The notes under the pieces: generated by a model | What the model was told of the DNA's origin: nothing | Database searches by the model: none | What the model saw: only the letters and a program-made list of their open reading frames with translations | Assembly: GCA_021904315.1 (NCBI GenBank) | Contig: CM038907.1 | Location: forward strand, 21,397,223-21,461,222 | Reading direction: 5' to 3' | Origin: Sphagnum magellanicum | Taxonomy: Eukaryota; Streptophyta; Sphagnopsida; Sphagnales; Sphagnaceae | Length of the DNA: 64,000 nucleotides | Translations under genes and position numbers: made by a program | Shown: positions 1 through 12,039 of the stretch, in pieces | Layout: every line of letters begins with the position of its first letter | Position numbering within the stretch: the stretch's first letter is position 1

Positions 1-3000
1 CATCACACTGTCACCTACTCAACACACCAAACAAAGCCCGATGTGAGATATTTAACATCTCACCCATTCCTTGTACCCTACCATTTAGTGAGGAATTGGT
101 TTTCATGGTGCAATTTAGGGTTTTCAGTTTTAGTCCCAACCTTTGCTTTAAGTACTCACAAAAGGTTGGAGACCGTTGGCTATTAGAGGAAAATGAACAA
201 GCTAGAACCAACAATCAAATTCAATCATGTCTAGCTTTGAAGAGATTCTGCTCATTGGATTCAACAATGAAGCCAAAGCAACTCTCATGATGATCTAAAC
301 CAATGTTGTTTGCTTCAACACATGTCTATCCAATGATTAGTAAAATTTGAAGATTCCATGTCCAAATGAAATAGTTCACAAAAAAAATTTCTTTGAGAAT
401 TTTTTTTTAAAAAAAAATTTCAATAATATAATTAGTGTTGAAGCTACCAAGGTCCTATGGTACATCACACATTCATGTTGACAAATCATATTTGATAAAG
501 CTATGGGTCCATAACACATTTGTGAGAGAACTTTGTGATTTCATTCACATGTATAGAAAGTATAAAATGTTGTATACCATAATTTGATGTTAGTGTAATA
601 TGTGTTGTTACCACATTCAAGCATGAAGGCATTTGAGGATGAGGCATACATGATAAGTTCATTCTTGTTCTAATAAGGAGCCAAAATGAATGGAAGAAAG
701 GCTAAATACTTAGCCCTAACTTATAAGAAATCCTCATATGAAAGTGCAAAGATTGATATATAGACATGTACATGCAAGTTTTCGCAACTTCTAGCAAATA
801 ATGAGCAAGTGAGCTTGCTCTTTGGATGTGGGCAAAATTTTCAAACTAACTCAAACCCACATTATACTAGACTGAACTCACACCCCAGTTTACAAGATTG
901 AGGTTCCTCAATCAAGTTGACATCACAATTTTTATTTATTTATCCAATTATTTTGATATTGAAAATTTTATGTTTTCTTCAAAAACTTTAGCAAAATTAG
1001 TCAAATTTTACATTAAAAAATATATATTTTGTTAAAAAAATGATAAAACTTAGTGAAATTTAAAAACCATTGATTCACATAATTAATTCAAATTCTTATC
1101 TTTTCAACCTATGTCCCATTGCACGCTTTATAAAATGAGTTCCCACAATGCCTCTATCCCAAGTTTGGGACAAATCCAACAAATAAAACACCCATCATAG
1201 ATGCCATGAATTTTTTTTTATTTAAAAAATTCTCTTTTTTTTGGTCCATCAATTGTCCAATGTAACAATCATCCCAAAACAGATTTAGCATTAATTGATG
1301 ACACATTTGTGAAAAAAGTTGTAGAAAGTTAAATTGATGTTGTGTCAATTTTGTGATGTAGTGAAAGTGACAATCGACCAAGAAACATTTAGCCAAATTC
1401 ATATTTAAAAAATAAGAGTAAGACTTATAATATTCTTAGCTACCCACTGGAACTTATCATAAAAAATTGGCAGTTTGGATTTTATTTTATTTTATTGAAA
1501 TCTGGGAAATTTGGGTCATCTTCTCCATGAAAAAATCCTGTGTATGAGTTGAAACTGTACTTTTCAGCTCAAAATTTGGTGAAAACTCGCTAGTAAACAA
1601 ATTGTGAAAAACTAATGAAAAAACTGCCCTTTAAATAAAAGCTGTATTTGAAATGTGGTAAAAAAAATTGCCAATTTTTTTTTTTCCTCAAAAATTTGGC
1701 CAACATTTTCTTAGGAAGCAAGGAATTTGTGACATAATAATATTCCCTTTTAATTTTTGAGGGTCAAAATTTGGCTAGAAATTCACCACCCAAAAATCCA
1801 TGACCACGATTGCACCTTGAGCTCCTCAACTAACAACTAGCATTCATCCTTATGCAAATCAATTAGCTGTAATACTAAGTCTCTATGACACACACTCTTT
1901 GTTAGCAATTGAAACATGATACTAAAAGGCTCAAATGTGCACCTATTTATCCCAAAGCAATCCCAAGCTTAATGTCCAATTGTTCCATCATACCCTTTAC
2001 TTGATGAATCATTTTGCTCATGCAACAAACACTCATCCTTTTCCCAAGTTGACATCGCATGAATTGCCATGTAGCTAGCCATGAAGCCTCTTCCATCTTA
2101 CAATTGTTAATCTTTGTTGCGCACTAAAATTTGGTGCAATTTGTTTAACAACTAGCTTCTTTTTCCATGGATTGCTCAAATGGTTGAAAGTTATGGACTT
2201 GTTAATGACCATTTGATTATGGGAATGTAAAAGATGAGAAATGCTTTTCAAGTCTGAGTTCCACAAAGTGTAAGCTTACAAATAAGTTGACAACCCATTT
2301 GAATATTAATTGTTAAGATGTTTGCACAAAAGTTTTTCATGTTGAATATATTTTTGACATTTTCTATAGCAATAAGTGCCTACAACATGAGTGTTACAAA
2401 GGATCAATTTGGAATAAACGCATGATAGTTCTACCACTAGCAAGTTGAGCTCCATATCCTAACCCTTTTCCCTTGGGAGTCAATATAGCCATATTCTAAT
2501 TGATTGCCAATTTTTCAACATGGAATTTGCATGTGGTTGTTGCCCTCCAAATTGTAGCACTCAAAATAAAAACCAAATAGCATGTTTTCAGTTGTGTCTC
2601 TAAACCTAAACCTACATAGCCACATCATCATCACCACGGGAAATTGGGTGCTACTTATTTTGTGGGTCATACTTGTGTGGATTGGCCAAAAAGAGACACT
2701 TTGTGACACTTCACATATTTGGTTTAAAAGTGAAAAAAAAAACCCTAGCTAGTTCAAAGGGTTCCAAATGATTCTCAATCAGAATTTGTTAAATCTTGTC
2801 CATTGAAAGTACAATAACCAAATCACGGCATTCTCTCCCCAAAAGTGGAGACTAGGAGGCCAAAACAGATGGTTCACCCTATTGGGCTTGTCCAAATTCC
2901 TCATAGCACTTCATCGAGCACAATGGCCTGTACCTGACATGTTTAGTAATATGAAATTGTCATGTTTCCTCAGCCAAAGAACAGAACATTAAAAAAATGA

Positions 3001-3026
3001 AAAAAATAGACATGAGTGATATATTT
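1..3026. other. AT-rich intergenic DNA, no supported gene
   Basis: No intact gene is visible. Open frames are short (under 85 codons) and interrupted. On the minus strand, 2075-2266 reads as a peptide ending near KQIAPNFSAQQRLTIVRWK. This faintly resembles the C-terminal half of plant hAT transposases, but stops and frameshifts on both sides prevent a call. Long A/T homopolymers and low CpG match the rest of the repeat desert. Confidence 0.5.
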
Positions 3027-3375
3027 CACTATTACAAAATGTGAGTGCAATTCATTAGTCTTTATTCATTAAACCAATGAATTCACTATTTCTTTATTGA
3101 TCCCTGTTCACTATAACCAGTGCATTCATTCAAAATTTATAAATCGTGCATTCACTCAACTCAAAATCCAGTGAAATCACTTAGTGTACATGGACACCAT
3201 TTAAAAATCTAGTGAAATCACTTAGTGTACAGGGACACCATTTTAAAATCTAGTGAAATCACTTAGTGTACAGGGACACCATTTTAAAATCTAGTGAAAT
3301 CACTTAGTGTATAGGGACACCATTTAAAAATCTAGTGAAATCACTTAGTGTACAGGGACACCATTTGTTGTAGTG
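3027..3375. mobile_element. CACTA-like miniature inverted-repeat element
   Basis: The left end reads CACTATTACAAAATG (3027-3041). The right end, read in reverse complement from 3375, is CACTACAACAAATGG; 11 of 15 positions match. Both ends are flanked by TTT (3024-3026 and 3376-3378), fitting the 3-bp target duplication of CACTA/En-Spm transposons. The interior has no coding capacity. Its right half is five tandem copies of a 41-bp unit (3163-3367), like the subterminal repeat arrays to which CACTA transposases bind. At about 349 bp it would be a non-autonomous derivative. TTT is a weak duplication in an AT-rich region, so the call rests mainly on the CACTA termini. Confidence 0.55.
3163..3367. 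repeat. 41-bp tandem repeat, five copies
   Basis: The word gtgaaatcac recurs at 3171, 3212, 3253, 3294 and 3334, a period of 41, 41, 41 and 40 bp. Each unit carries cacttagtgtacagggacac with one or two changes. The array lies inside the CACTA-like element and abuts its right terminus, so it is probably the subterminal repeat of that element. Confidence 0.85.
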
Positions 3376-3959
3376 TTTGTTCCCGAGATGTGTATTGGGA
3401 ACTGTTGAAACTTTCCATTCTTGGATGACTCAGAAACTGAACCTACAAAGAACAATGGATAAAGAAGAGATCGATGTGTGTTGGGAGAAGAAAGTGTGGA
3501 ACTCATGTGAACAGGATCGAGAACTGTAGAGCATGGAAGGAATGAGGACAAATCAATTGCACTTTTCAAGAACAAGTTAAGAACTCAAGTTAAACAACTG
3601 ATCAAAACAAATCATTGAGAGCGCATAGGAAGTTACTGTGAATAATTGAGGCATGTGAGAACATAACCAAATGGCAGGGTAGTGCCAAGCGAGCTTGCTT
3701 GAGGGGTTATTTATTGGACACAAAAGAGGATGAGTTATGAGGTTCAGCCAACGAGCAACCAAGAACATGCAAAAAATTGTGTTCTGGAAGCATGAAAATA
3801 TTAGAAGGAATCAAAATATGTAATATAGCGTTGGAATTCTTGTCCAATAGTATGCTGCCCACATCAGCAAGACGCTCATTACAATCAGGAATGAATGATA
3901 ACAGGCATGGGAAACGGGATCAGAATCTCTGTTTGCAGTACGGACAGAATCTCCGTTAG
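3376..3959. other. Upstream flank of MBF1, possible promoter region
   Basis: This has a more mixed base composition than the DNA to its left. It holds only short unrelated open frames on both strands and no recognisable protein. It separates the CACTA-like element from the GA-rich MBF1 leader, so the MBF1 promoter probably lies here. No TATA box or known element could be assigned with confidence. Confidence 0.35.
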
Positions 3960-4230
3960 GGTTAGAAGCCCAAGAAACGCGCGCAAGAGAGAGAGAGTTT
4001 ATCATCGTCGTCGCAGGAAGCGAGCGCGCAAGAGAGAGAGACAGAGGGAGAATAGGAGGAGGAGAATCGCCTATAGCGAGAGAGAGAGAGAGGACGAATT
4101 CCTGACTCCGCCACATATTTTTTTGAGAAAATTTTGTTTGTTGAATTTAGTTCTGAGCGATTCAATTTTCATCGCTCAAAAGAAGCAAGAGAAGAGAAGA
4201 GGAGAGAGAAGAGGAGAGAAGAGAAGAGGC
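3960..4230 (+). promoter_or_regulatory. GA-rich 5' leader of MBF1
   Basis: Purine-rich DNA with GAGA tracts (around 3986-4000, 4030-4060, 4078-4092 and 4190-4229) and several CpGs runs straight into the MBF1 ATG at 4231. GA/CT-rich leaders are common in plant housekeeping genes. The similar CT-rich tract at 36980-37004 also lies ahead of a gene. The transcription start cannot be placed from sequence alone. Confidence 0.5.
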
Positions 4231-5777
4231 ATGGCAGGAATGGGAGGACCGGTGTCGCAAGACTGGGATCCAGTGGTAGTAAGAAAGAAGGTGCCAAACG
4301 CAGCGGCCAAGAAGGACGAAAAGGCTGTGAACGAAGCTCGCCGTAGCGGTGGTCCTATCGAAACTATCAAGAAATGTAAAAATTCTTTTCACTTCTTTTG
4401 AAGTCATCTCACAACTCTAGCAGTCAAGCATTGACCCAATTGCCAGAGCTGTGAGAGCTGTGAATTCAAACTGTGACATCTGTCCCTTTTTATTTTCTTT
4501 ATGAGAACATGTGTTCTTAGAGTTCCTAACATGATTAACTATGCATTTTCAACGCACTTGGAGCTCTCCAATGGAAAGCAAGTGTTTCCCTGCAGCAAGA
4601 AACAAAGCCCTATGTCAGTGGCTTTCCATTATGCTGTTGTGATCATAGCACACAAAGCCCTATGTCAGTGGCTTTCCATTAGGCTGCTTTGATCATAGCA
4701 CACTGTGTGTAACTGTGATTACAGTAGCCTAATGGAAAGAGACCCTATGTTCTGTTATGTTGGGGCCCCTAATCTCGGCTGAAAATTTCATTTACTTCTA
4801 TGAATACCAAACTGTAGCTCTATGTGTGTGCATGTGTGGACATGCTGGGTTTTGGAGGAGGGTAGATAGCAAAGTGGTTTTCTAGGGGTCTTTTTTTAGC
4901 AAACAGAATGTCTGTGATACTAACAGAACCTACCCAAACTTATTGCCCACAGCACAAGTGTCTATCGTAGTGTTGTTCTCTGATAATCTGAGATTTTTTA
5001 AACCTGGATTTTGTGGGGTTTTTTGTTCAGTCAATGCAGGATCAAACAAGGCTGCTACCAGTGCAACAGGATTGAACACAAAAAAGCTTGATGATGAGAC
5101 AGAAGTCCTTGCACGTAGGTCTTTTCATCCTACATCACGCGGTTCTTGATGTCCTCTTTTTATTGACAAATGTTCCTAGTCATAAGAGAATGTCATAGAG
5201 TCCTTTTTTGGCTGCTGAATGATGACAGAGTGAGTGGTCTGTGTGAGCCTGATATTCATAAATTCATTACATGGCTGGCATTGATCAGGATCTGAGATAA
5301 GGTGGTTTGAACCTCTCAAGTAACCTTCTAGGTTCTCATGTGTGGTTGCATAACATGTCTGTTAGAGCCCCAAACCTAGTGTGGTCACAGGATGCTGATG
5401 TGGCTGTGATGTCACAGATGAGCGAGTCTCTGCAGATCTAAAGAAGAATATTATGCAGGCACGCCTTGAGAAGAAACTGACACAAGCACAACTTGCACAG
5501 GTAGTACCAATTGCCTTTATACCATCTAGTGTGGTGGCATGTTAGGTGCAGTAATCTGTGGTGATTACTGCCACTTGATTTTCTCATCCACTTTAGCTCA
5601 CTTCATAGTAGGGGAGGGTGCTTAAAGTTTCTCTTTTTGGATTTTGTATGGCAGCAAATTAACGAGAAGCCACAGGTCATTCAAGAATATGAAGCAGGGA
5701 AAGCAATTCCAAACAATCAAATCATCACAAAACTAGAACGTGTCCTTGGTGTTAAGCTGAGGGGTGGCAAGAAGTGA
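4231..5777 (+). CDS. MBF1: Multiprotein bridging factor 1 (MBF1), complete, four exons
   Basis: MBF1 is a small nuclear and cytosolic co-activator that links sequence-specific activators (bZIP types) to TBP; plant members act in stress and hormone responses. Exons are 4231-4375, 5031-5114, 5418-5500 and 5655-5777, with GT-AG introns and continuous phase, giving 144 aa (the usual plant length is about 142). The N-terminal MBF1 domain starts with [14 protein letters not shown] (residues 7-20) and includes [18 protein letters not shown] (23-40). A Cro/C1-type helix-turn-helix spans about 84-139, with [20 protein letters not shown] at 97-116. The tail is LRGGKK. The ATG follows a GA-rich leader, and the encoded start [12 protein letters not shown] fits the family. 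Only the second and third introns are short; intron 1 (655 bp) contains a local duplication. No disruption is seen. Assignment to the ubiquitous MBF1a/b group rather than the heat-induced MBF1c group is likely but not proven. Confidence 0.95.
4602..4739. repeat. 50-bp tandem duplication plus inverted arm in MBF1 intron 1
   Basis: Two adjacent 50-bp copies (4602-4651 and 4652-4701) begin acaaagccctatgtcagtgg and differ at few positions. The word ctttccattaggc (4672-4684) is followed by its exact reverse complement gcctaatggaaag (4727-4739), which could form a 13-bp stem. The structure lies wholly within intron 1, well away from the splice sites. Confidence 0.8.
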
Positions 5778-6600
5778 GTGTTCTGTGTACAGATAGAAGG
5801 TTACATATGCAGCAACTGGTCAAATCTTTAATCGGCCCTCAGCAGTGTGCTGGCTGATAATTGGGCTTATTTTCGTGATGTTGTAGTATGCAAGAAAATA
5901 AGGGGTTAGGAGCCAAGGTGGGCTCTTGGGTTTGTTTTTGAAATCTGAAAGAGCAAGAGATATGTGACCATGTGAGTTGTGTGAGTGTAGTCTCTTAATT
6001 ATAGATTTGTGAATTCTCGTAGGTACTTATTTGTGATGAGAAGGAAGTTTAAATGCATGGTTTTTAGATGTGGCAAGAACTCATGGAGCTGGAACTTATA
6101 CAAAAGTTGTAAATACTCTTTCTTGATTGATGGGTGATTCATTAGCAATGTGCATTGGTCCAAGTCGTACAAGGTGAACCGCCCTCAAGGGTTTGAGCAA
6201 GAATGTTTGTTGCCATACAACTGGGTGACTTCCCTGCAAAGAGTTTACAGAAGATGTACCTGATATGTGTTTTCAAGGCAGAGCATGGAATTCCAACGAG
6301 GAGATCTGGTCAATTCATACCCATTAGTATTAACTTTGCTAGTGAAATTGATAATTGACTTGTCTAAATTATTAACTTTTAAAAAATATTGATACCTTGA
6401 GTGATTCAATTTTTATATAAAAAAAAAACAAAAATAACCAATCCAGACAATTATGAAAAAAAAAAGAGACATAAAACCAGCCAACAATGGTAAGTCCTTA
6501 CTAGTATCCACAATATTTTTGGATTGAAGGTTTGATCTTTCAGATGATGTTGAGTCCAGACTCCAGACAGTGTGTTTCAATCCAGCCAAGAGTGTTGTTC
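5778..6600. other. 3' flank of MBF1
   Basis: No open frame of note. The first few hundred bases keep the richer composition of the gene and probably include its 3' UTR. From about 6340 the DNA becomes AT-rich with A-runs. The polyadenylation site was not assigned. Confidence 0.5.
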
Positions 6601-6620
6601 TTATCTATGTCACAGCAGTC

Positions 6621-6647
6621 AGTGAGTGAGTGAGTGAGTGAGTGAGT
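6621..6647. repeat. GTGA microsatellite
   Basis: Uninterrupted AGTG/GTGA tetranucleotide repeats. Confidence 0.9.
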
Positions 6648-6976
6648 CAATCAATGTTGTCAAGTCTGTGAGAACAGCAGCACACACAGAGAGAGAAAGA
6701 GAGAGAAAAAAAGTTTGGAAATGGAAGAGTATTGATTGGGAAAGCAAAGAGTCTTGAGTTTCAGTGACCCATTACCAGGACTAAAATCTTGACACAACAA
6801 AAATCAATGATCAGGTGGACAATTGCCCAATTTGGATCCAAATAGGGTTTGTTCTGTTCTGGGATAGTTCTCAAGTTTATGACTACAGCAGCACTGTTGT
6901 CATTGTTTTTGTGTGTGAATGGATGTGTATCTTACTTGTGCAATTTTTCACAAGAGAGGGATTGACAGGAGGAGGA

Positions 6977-6979
<3 letters not shown>

Positions 6980-7020
<41 letters not shown>
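6980..7020. repeat. GA dinucleotide microsatellite
   Basis: About 20 uninterrupted AG units. Confidence 0.95.
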
Positions 7021-7022
<2 letters not shown>

Positions 7023-7330
7023 ATGTCATACTTTGTTCCACCCTGCAACTACTGCATGGTGGAACATGACCTCAGCTGATCAGGACAATGCCATCAAGCT
7101 CAACTTCCTTTTCCTGGAGCGCCTTCATCTCAATACAATCATTTATCTCTCACATGATGAGCCTTCTCAACCTTTGAATGCACCTACCTCTTCCCTGACA
7201 CCTACTCTGATTTTTTTTATTATTGTTTTTTCTATTACCCCAAAAAAAAAGAAAAAAAGATTGTTGCATTAGGGTAAGATCTCCTAATGTGTAGCACAAG
7301 CTGCTGGATTTCCACGATGCTCTTGGGAGG

Positions 7331-7571
7331 CTCAACATTGGGTTGATGGATCTCATTGTTTAGGTTGCTAGCTGAATATTGGGCTGATGGGTCTCTTTGT
7401 TTGCTAGCTGAATGTTGAACTTATTAGAGTACTTGGATCCATGGATCTCGTTATTTAGGTTGCTAGCTGAACATTGGGTTTATGGGTATCATTGTTTGCT
7501 AGCTGAATATTGGGCTGATGGGTCTCATTGTTTGTTGGCTGAAAGTTGAACTAATTAGAGTACTTGGATCC
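7331..7571. repeat. 132-bp tandem duplication with internal sub-repeats
   Basis: The words gctagctgaatattgggctg and attagagtacttggatcc recur at a spacing of about 132 bp (7422 and 7554). Shorter copies of the gctagctgaa(t/c)attggg motif occur between them. Function unknown. Confidence 0.8.
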
Positions 7572-8300
7572 AAGTTGTATAGCAATATCATCAGTTCCAC
7601 TGTTTGTGCTTGAATCCATGACCAAGAATCTATTTGTTATATCCAAAATTGCTGACAATGTTGGAACCATGAATAAACTGCCATCCAGAGATACAAACAA
7701 CAGTTGAGATTGAGAAATTGAAAATTTTATGAAGAACATGAAGAAGAAGTTGTACATTTAGCTATCCCCCAACAAGATCATTTGTCAAGTAAACCACCAC
7801 AGTAGAGAAAAGGAACCTCTGTTTTGATTCACATCTGAAGTGTGCTTTGGCATCATGATTGATTTAGGTATAGAAGCCACCATTTGTGGGCTGGGGTGAT
7901 ATGGGGGTTGATGGGTAGTCTAAGTTTTTTGAATGATCAAGGGATTGCTCTACAAAGACTGTCATGAGCTGATGAGGACACCAACATTATATCAGATGCG
8001 CATCCCATGTCTGAGTCTGAGGTCCTCTCTGCCTTACAGGTCTTCCTCTTCACACCCTTGCATATTCAAAACTTGTTCCATCTTTTTGCTCTTGTCAAAA
8101 AGCTGCTGGGAAAAAAAAAAAGAATCACAAAAATGTGAGGAGTTTATTCCTGAGAATATTTCTCTCAAAATTTCATGTCTGAAAATTGTAGGGTAGTAAA
8201 CCAGCAAGACATAGACAGAGACAGAGACAGAGACATAGAGGTCTGTCTATACTGGGCAATTTGCAATATGATCTGAAAGCTTTCTTGACGTACATATGGC

Positions 8301-11288
8301 AATTGCTTTGTGAATCCCGTCACCAAAACCAAAATTGCATCATCATCTCACTCACACGAAACCATAATTTGTAAATGTAAGAAAGCAAACTGACAATTTC
8401 AATGTTGAGACCCAATTGAGCAAAATGAGAAACCATAATTGCAAATGTAAGAAAGCTAACCTCATGGAGAATCACTTCTAATGAAGAACATACCACAGAA
8501 TCATTTCACTATTTGCACACTAGATTGAGTGCCATTAGATGAACCAGGTCAAAGAATTCTTTAACAAAAAAGCTCCAAATGCACATGACTTGCATGCAAT
8601 GAAAAAACATAAAGTTGAAAAGGGAAGGAAAACCAAACATGTTACTTTGAATTTTTGCAATTAGAGTTTTTGACACCTCTTATATCGATTTAAAATGATT
8701 GCAAGTTGCAACACATCATCATCACCTTTGAAGCTCCCAAATCCCTCTCAAGTCCTCAACAATTTTACAAAACATATCCCACCCCCTCAATCCAATTTGT
8801 GACTATTGTAATGACAACACTCCATCATTGAACTTGAATTGATCTCAAAATCCACACGTGAGAAAAAACATGATTTCTCAAGCTTTCGAAAACACTAAGG
8901 ATAGCAACCATGTGTTGTTGCCATCTTGAATCGTTCAACTTGCAAGAAATGAACAATGAGTAGGAACATATGGAACTTGAAAGCAATATGATGGGAGCAA
9001 GTTGTACTAGTTTGAAGGAGCTATATTACCCTATAAAAATTTCTTTGTTGTTATTTTTTTTCTTTTGGCTATGAATTACCCCAAAAAAGAATCAAATCCA
9101 CACTACAATCCTAATTCTAACCTTGAATTTTTATTTTATTTTTATTTTTTGGACCAAAAACAATATCATGTTTTGCAAACCATTTCACATTCCTATGAAA
9201 ATCAACCATATGGCTACAAGTTTTTCAATGGTCCACCATTGGATAGCTAATGGAAGCACATCTTTGCACAATGTTGTGAAGTGAATCCTCCAACTTTGAC
9301 TCAAATATATGTGATCCAATGAGTATAACACTTGATTCTATTTTTTTAAAATGATAACAATTTCTTGCAATTTACTAGTGGGTAGTAACTTTGATGGGCC
9401 CATTTTCCCTTGTGGCAAGCTATTTCCTTTTCCAACAAGTATCAAAAGTGGATCCTCAACCTTTCATTGTGAGTGTTTGGATGCTATGACACAAATTTCA
9501 TATGCTAGAATGTACAAAGATTGTTGAAAATTGCCCCAAAAAATAGGTTTAAAATATATTAATTATGTTTTAGGAGTTGAAAAGCATGGCAAGTTAGGAA
9601 TTTTCAAAAGTGACTTCTATGAATGAAAGAAAGCCCTTGAAACACAAAGGGAATTAAACAAGTGAAAATACTTCAAAAGAAAGATAAACAAAACTCCACC
9701 CATAAGATTGCATTCCAACCCTCACAAAATTTGCCCAAAATTATATGCATTAATTATGTGCAAAGAAAAGGTCTTATAATTCATAATGGCAAATAGAGAT
9801 TTTTAAAATAAATAAATTATATGGATGAAGGGAAGCCCTAAATTATATTTCCCCACAAGCAAACATGAAATTTAATTTACTAATATTATCATCATATAAT
9901 TTTTTAAATGATGGGTGTGTGTTTGTGTTGTTCATACCTACCTCTTCCAAGCCTAACTATTCACTCCTTTAACCAACCCACCTACACGAATATGAAATGT
10001 TAAATCAAATTGAATTTGGTTAAATAGAAATCCATTTGAAGCAAATTCAATTAAGATGGCATTTGACCAAATTCAATTTCATTCAATTGAAATGAAATGC
10101 AACCAAATCAAATTAAATTAGTTTTTATAATTCATTGAATTTTCAAGCGAATGCAAATGAAATCACTTGAATTTGAATTGAATTTAAGTTCAATAAAAAT
10201 TCAATTCAATCTTTGATTTTGATTGAATTGAATCAAAATTAAAATTCAATTCAATTTGGATTGCAACCTATGAAATTCATGGGCATTGCAACTAATTGAA
10301 TTTTAAAAATTGGAAGTTGACCTAAGAAGATAATTGAATCAAATTAACTTAAATGTGTGTTCAAAATCAATTTCGGCTTTACTACTACTGTAGTAAGAAC
10401 AAAATGATGAAAAAAATGAAAATTTAAGTTCCATTTGAATGAAAATAATGAATTCAGATTCACTTTTTTTTTTAATTAGTAAGAAGCAAAAGGGACCAAA
10501 ATTGACTGATAGCCTTTTTTTCCTAATTATTTTAATGAGTAAAATTTCTAATTATTCTAATTAGTACTTTTGATTGTGACTAGGTGGGAAATGGTATAAG
10601 GAGAAGGAATGCTTGTTCATTATTTCATTTTCTTCTTTAAAGTGTAAGACAATTGATACTATACAACTTTGAAGAAGTGAAGCCATTTTGATGGGTGGTT
10701 ATGTCTAAAACTTTCATTTTCTTCGCTTTTTAAAGGCTTTCCATATATATATTATTTTATTTTATTTTTTAAATTATGTGTTTTATTTAATCTAGTCAAT
10801 TTTCACTCTTTGGGTTCAGTTTTTAGTTCTAGTTATTGTCTCTCTATTATTTTGTTTTGTTTTGTTTCTAGTTCACTTTCATTTTCAATTGATATAATAT
10901 GAATTTTGGCATTCATTCATTTGAAAAATTTACAATTGGCTTATAATTTAATTTCGATTGCACATCCAAAACCAAAGCTTGATATATTTTTGATTACTTG
11001 TAAAATGATTTAAATGAATCCCAGTAAATTATTTTATATTCACATTTAGTTTAGTCAAAATTTAATCAAATTTAATTTGATCTTTTGTCACAAATTAAAA
11101 CTCGTTATTTTTATGGTCCACATTTCATTGATTGTAAAATTGAATTTAGTTTTGTATTGTTAATCATTTTCTTTCATTTGACTTGGAATATTAATATTTT
11201 ATTTTATTTTTTAAATATTTTATTTACACATCAATGTTATTTGCTTGTACCAAAGTTTCATTGCATATAATATAAATCAATTTTATTT

Positions 11289-11290
<2 letters not shown>
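8301..11290. other. AT-rich intergenic DNA
   Basis: No gene is supported. From about 10030 to 10260 the sequence is dense in AATTCAATT/AATTGAATT words and their complements, so it is highly self-complementary and could be the core of a degraded foldback element. Clear terminal repeats were not found. Confidence 0.45.

Positions 11291-11320
<30 letters not shown>
11291..11320. repeat. TG dinucleotide microsatellite
   Basis: Fifteen TG units, ending directly at a tRNA-like promoter motif. Confidence 0.95.
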
Positions 11321-11321
<1 letters not shown>

Positions 11322-11382
11322 TAGTCTAGTGTTTTGGATTCTTCAATCAATAGGTGCAAGGTTCAATTTTCTAAAAGTCCAA
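11318..11382 (+). mobile_element. tRNA-derived SINE-like fragment
   Basis: An A-box-like word tagtctagtgttttgg (11321-11336) is followed at tRNA-like spacing by a B-box-like word ggttcaatttt (from 11360). This is the RNA polymerase III promoter layout of plant tRNA-derived SINEs. No tRNA cloverleaf or poly(A) tail is evident, so this is a head fragment at most. Confidence 0.35.
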
Positions 11383-12039
11383 CAATGTTTTTCTTACTTT
11401 CCCTTTAATTAATGATCAATGCCAAACATTAGTCATAATTAATGGTATGTGACTTTGTTGTAACTTTATTATTTTTATATTTTTTTAAGGATGTTCAAAT
11501 TAGTATTTTTTTCCATTGAATTCAACAAACTCATTAGTGTTTGAGTAAATTATGAATATGTCTTACAAATTAACATTTTAATCGCTAACAATTTGTAGGT
11601 GGGAAATGCAATAGGTCAAATGCTTGAGAATTCAAGTATTTGCTAGTGGTAGCACCAACATATAGGCTAAGCAAGGAGGAATGCAAAGTTTGCAATTTAC
11701 ACAATTAACTTATTATATATTTAAAAAATCATTATTTGTTTTAGCTATTGCCATGGATGGGGTTGGAAAGGAATGACATTATGTGCAAATGTTAAAGCCT
11801 AAGTGATGACATAATTTGCTAAATGTGAATGCAATGTGCCAATACCTTAGTGTACATGGGAGGAGATGTGACCAAGGCACCCATTAGCAATGAAAGGCCT
11901 CATATTTCATTAAAGGAAGGATGACTTCTAATATTTTGAGTGAAGGGTAGAATCAATTACCAATGTTTTAGAGGTAGCCAAATAAATCATGTTGGTCAAT
12001 TTACACCACAATGTCATCAAATGCATGATTTGGGTTGAA

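Larger units (their letters stand above)
6600..8300. other. Moderately GC-richer tract, possibly transcribed, no clear protein
   Basis: Base composition resembles the genic islands more than the AT desert. It holds a GTGA microsatellite (6621-6647), a GA microsatellite (6980-7020), a tandem duplication (7331-7571) and a GACAGA-rich run (about 8208-8240). A methionine-started frame of about 70 codons begins near 7067 (MTSADQDNAIKLNFLFLER) but resembles no family I recognise. It could be a non-coding transcript or a decayed gene. Evidence is compositional only. Confidence 0.3.

Noticed and set aside
3163-3367. CRISPR-like array
   Set aside because: Direct 41-bp tandem repeats without spacers, explained as subterminal repeats of a CACTA-like element.
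11318-11382. Functional tRNA gene
   Set aside because: Only the internal promoter words are present; no cloverleaf, acceptor stem or anticodon arm could be drawn.
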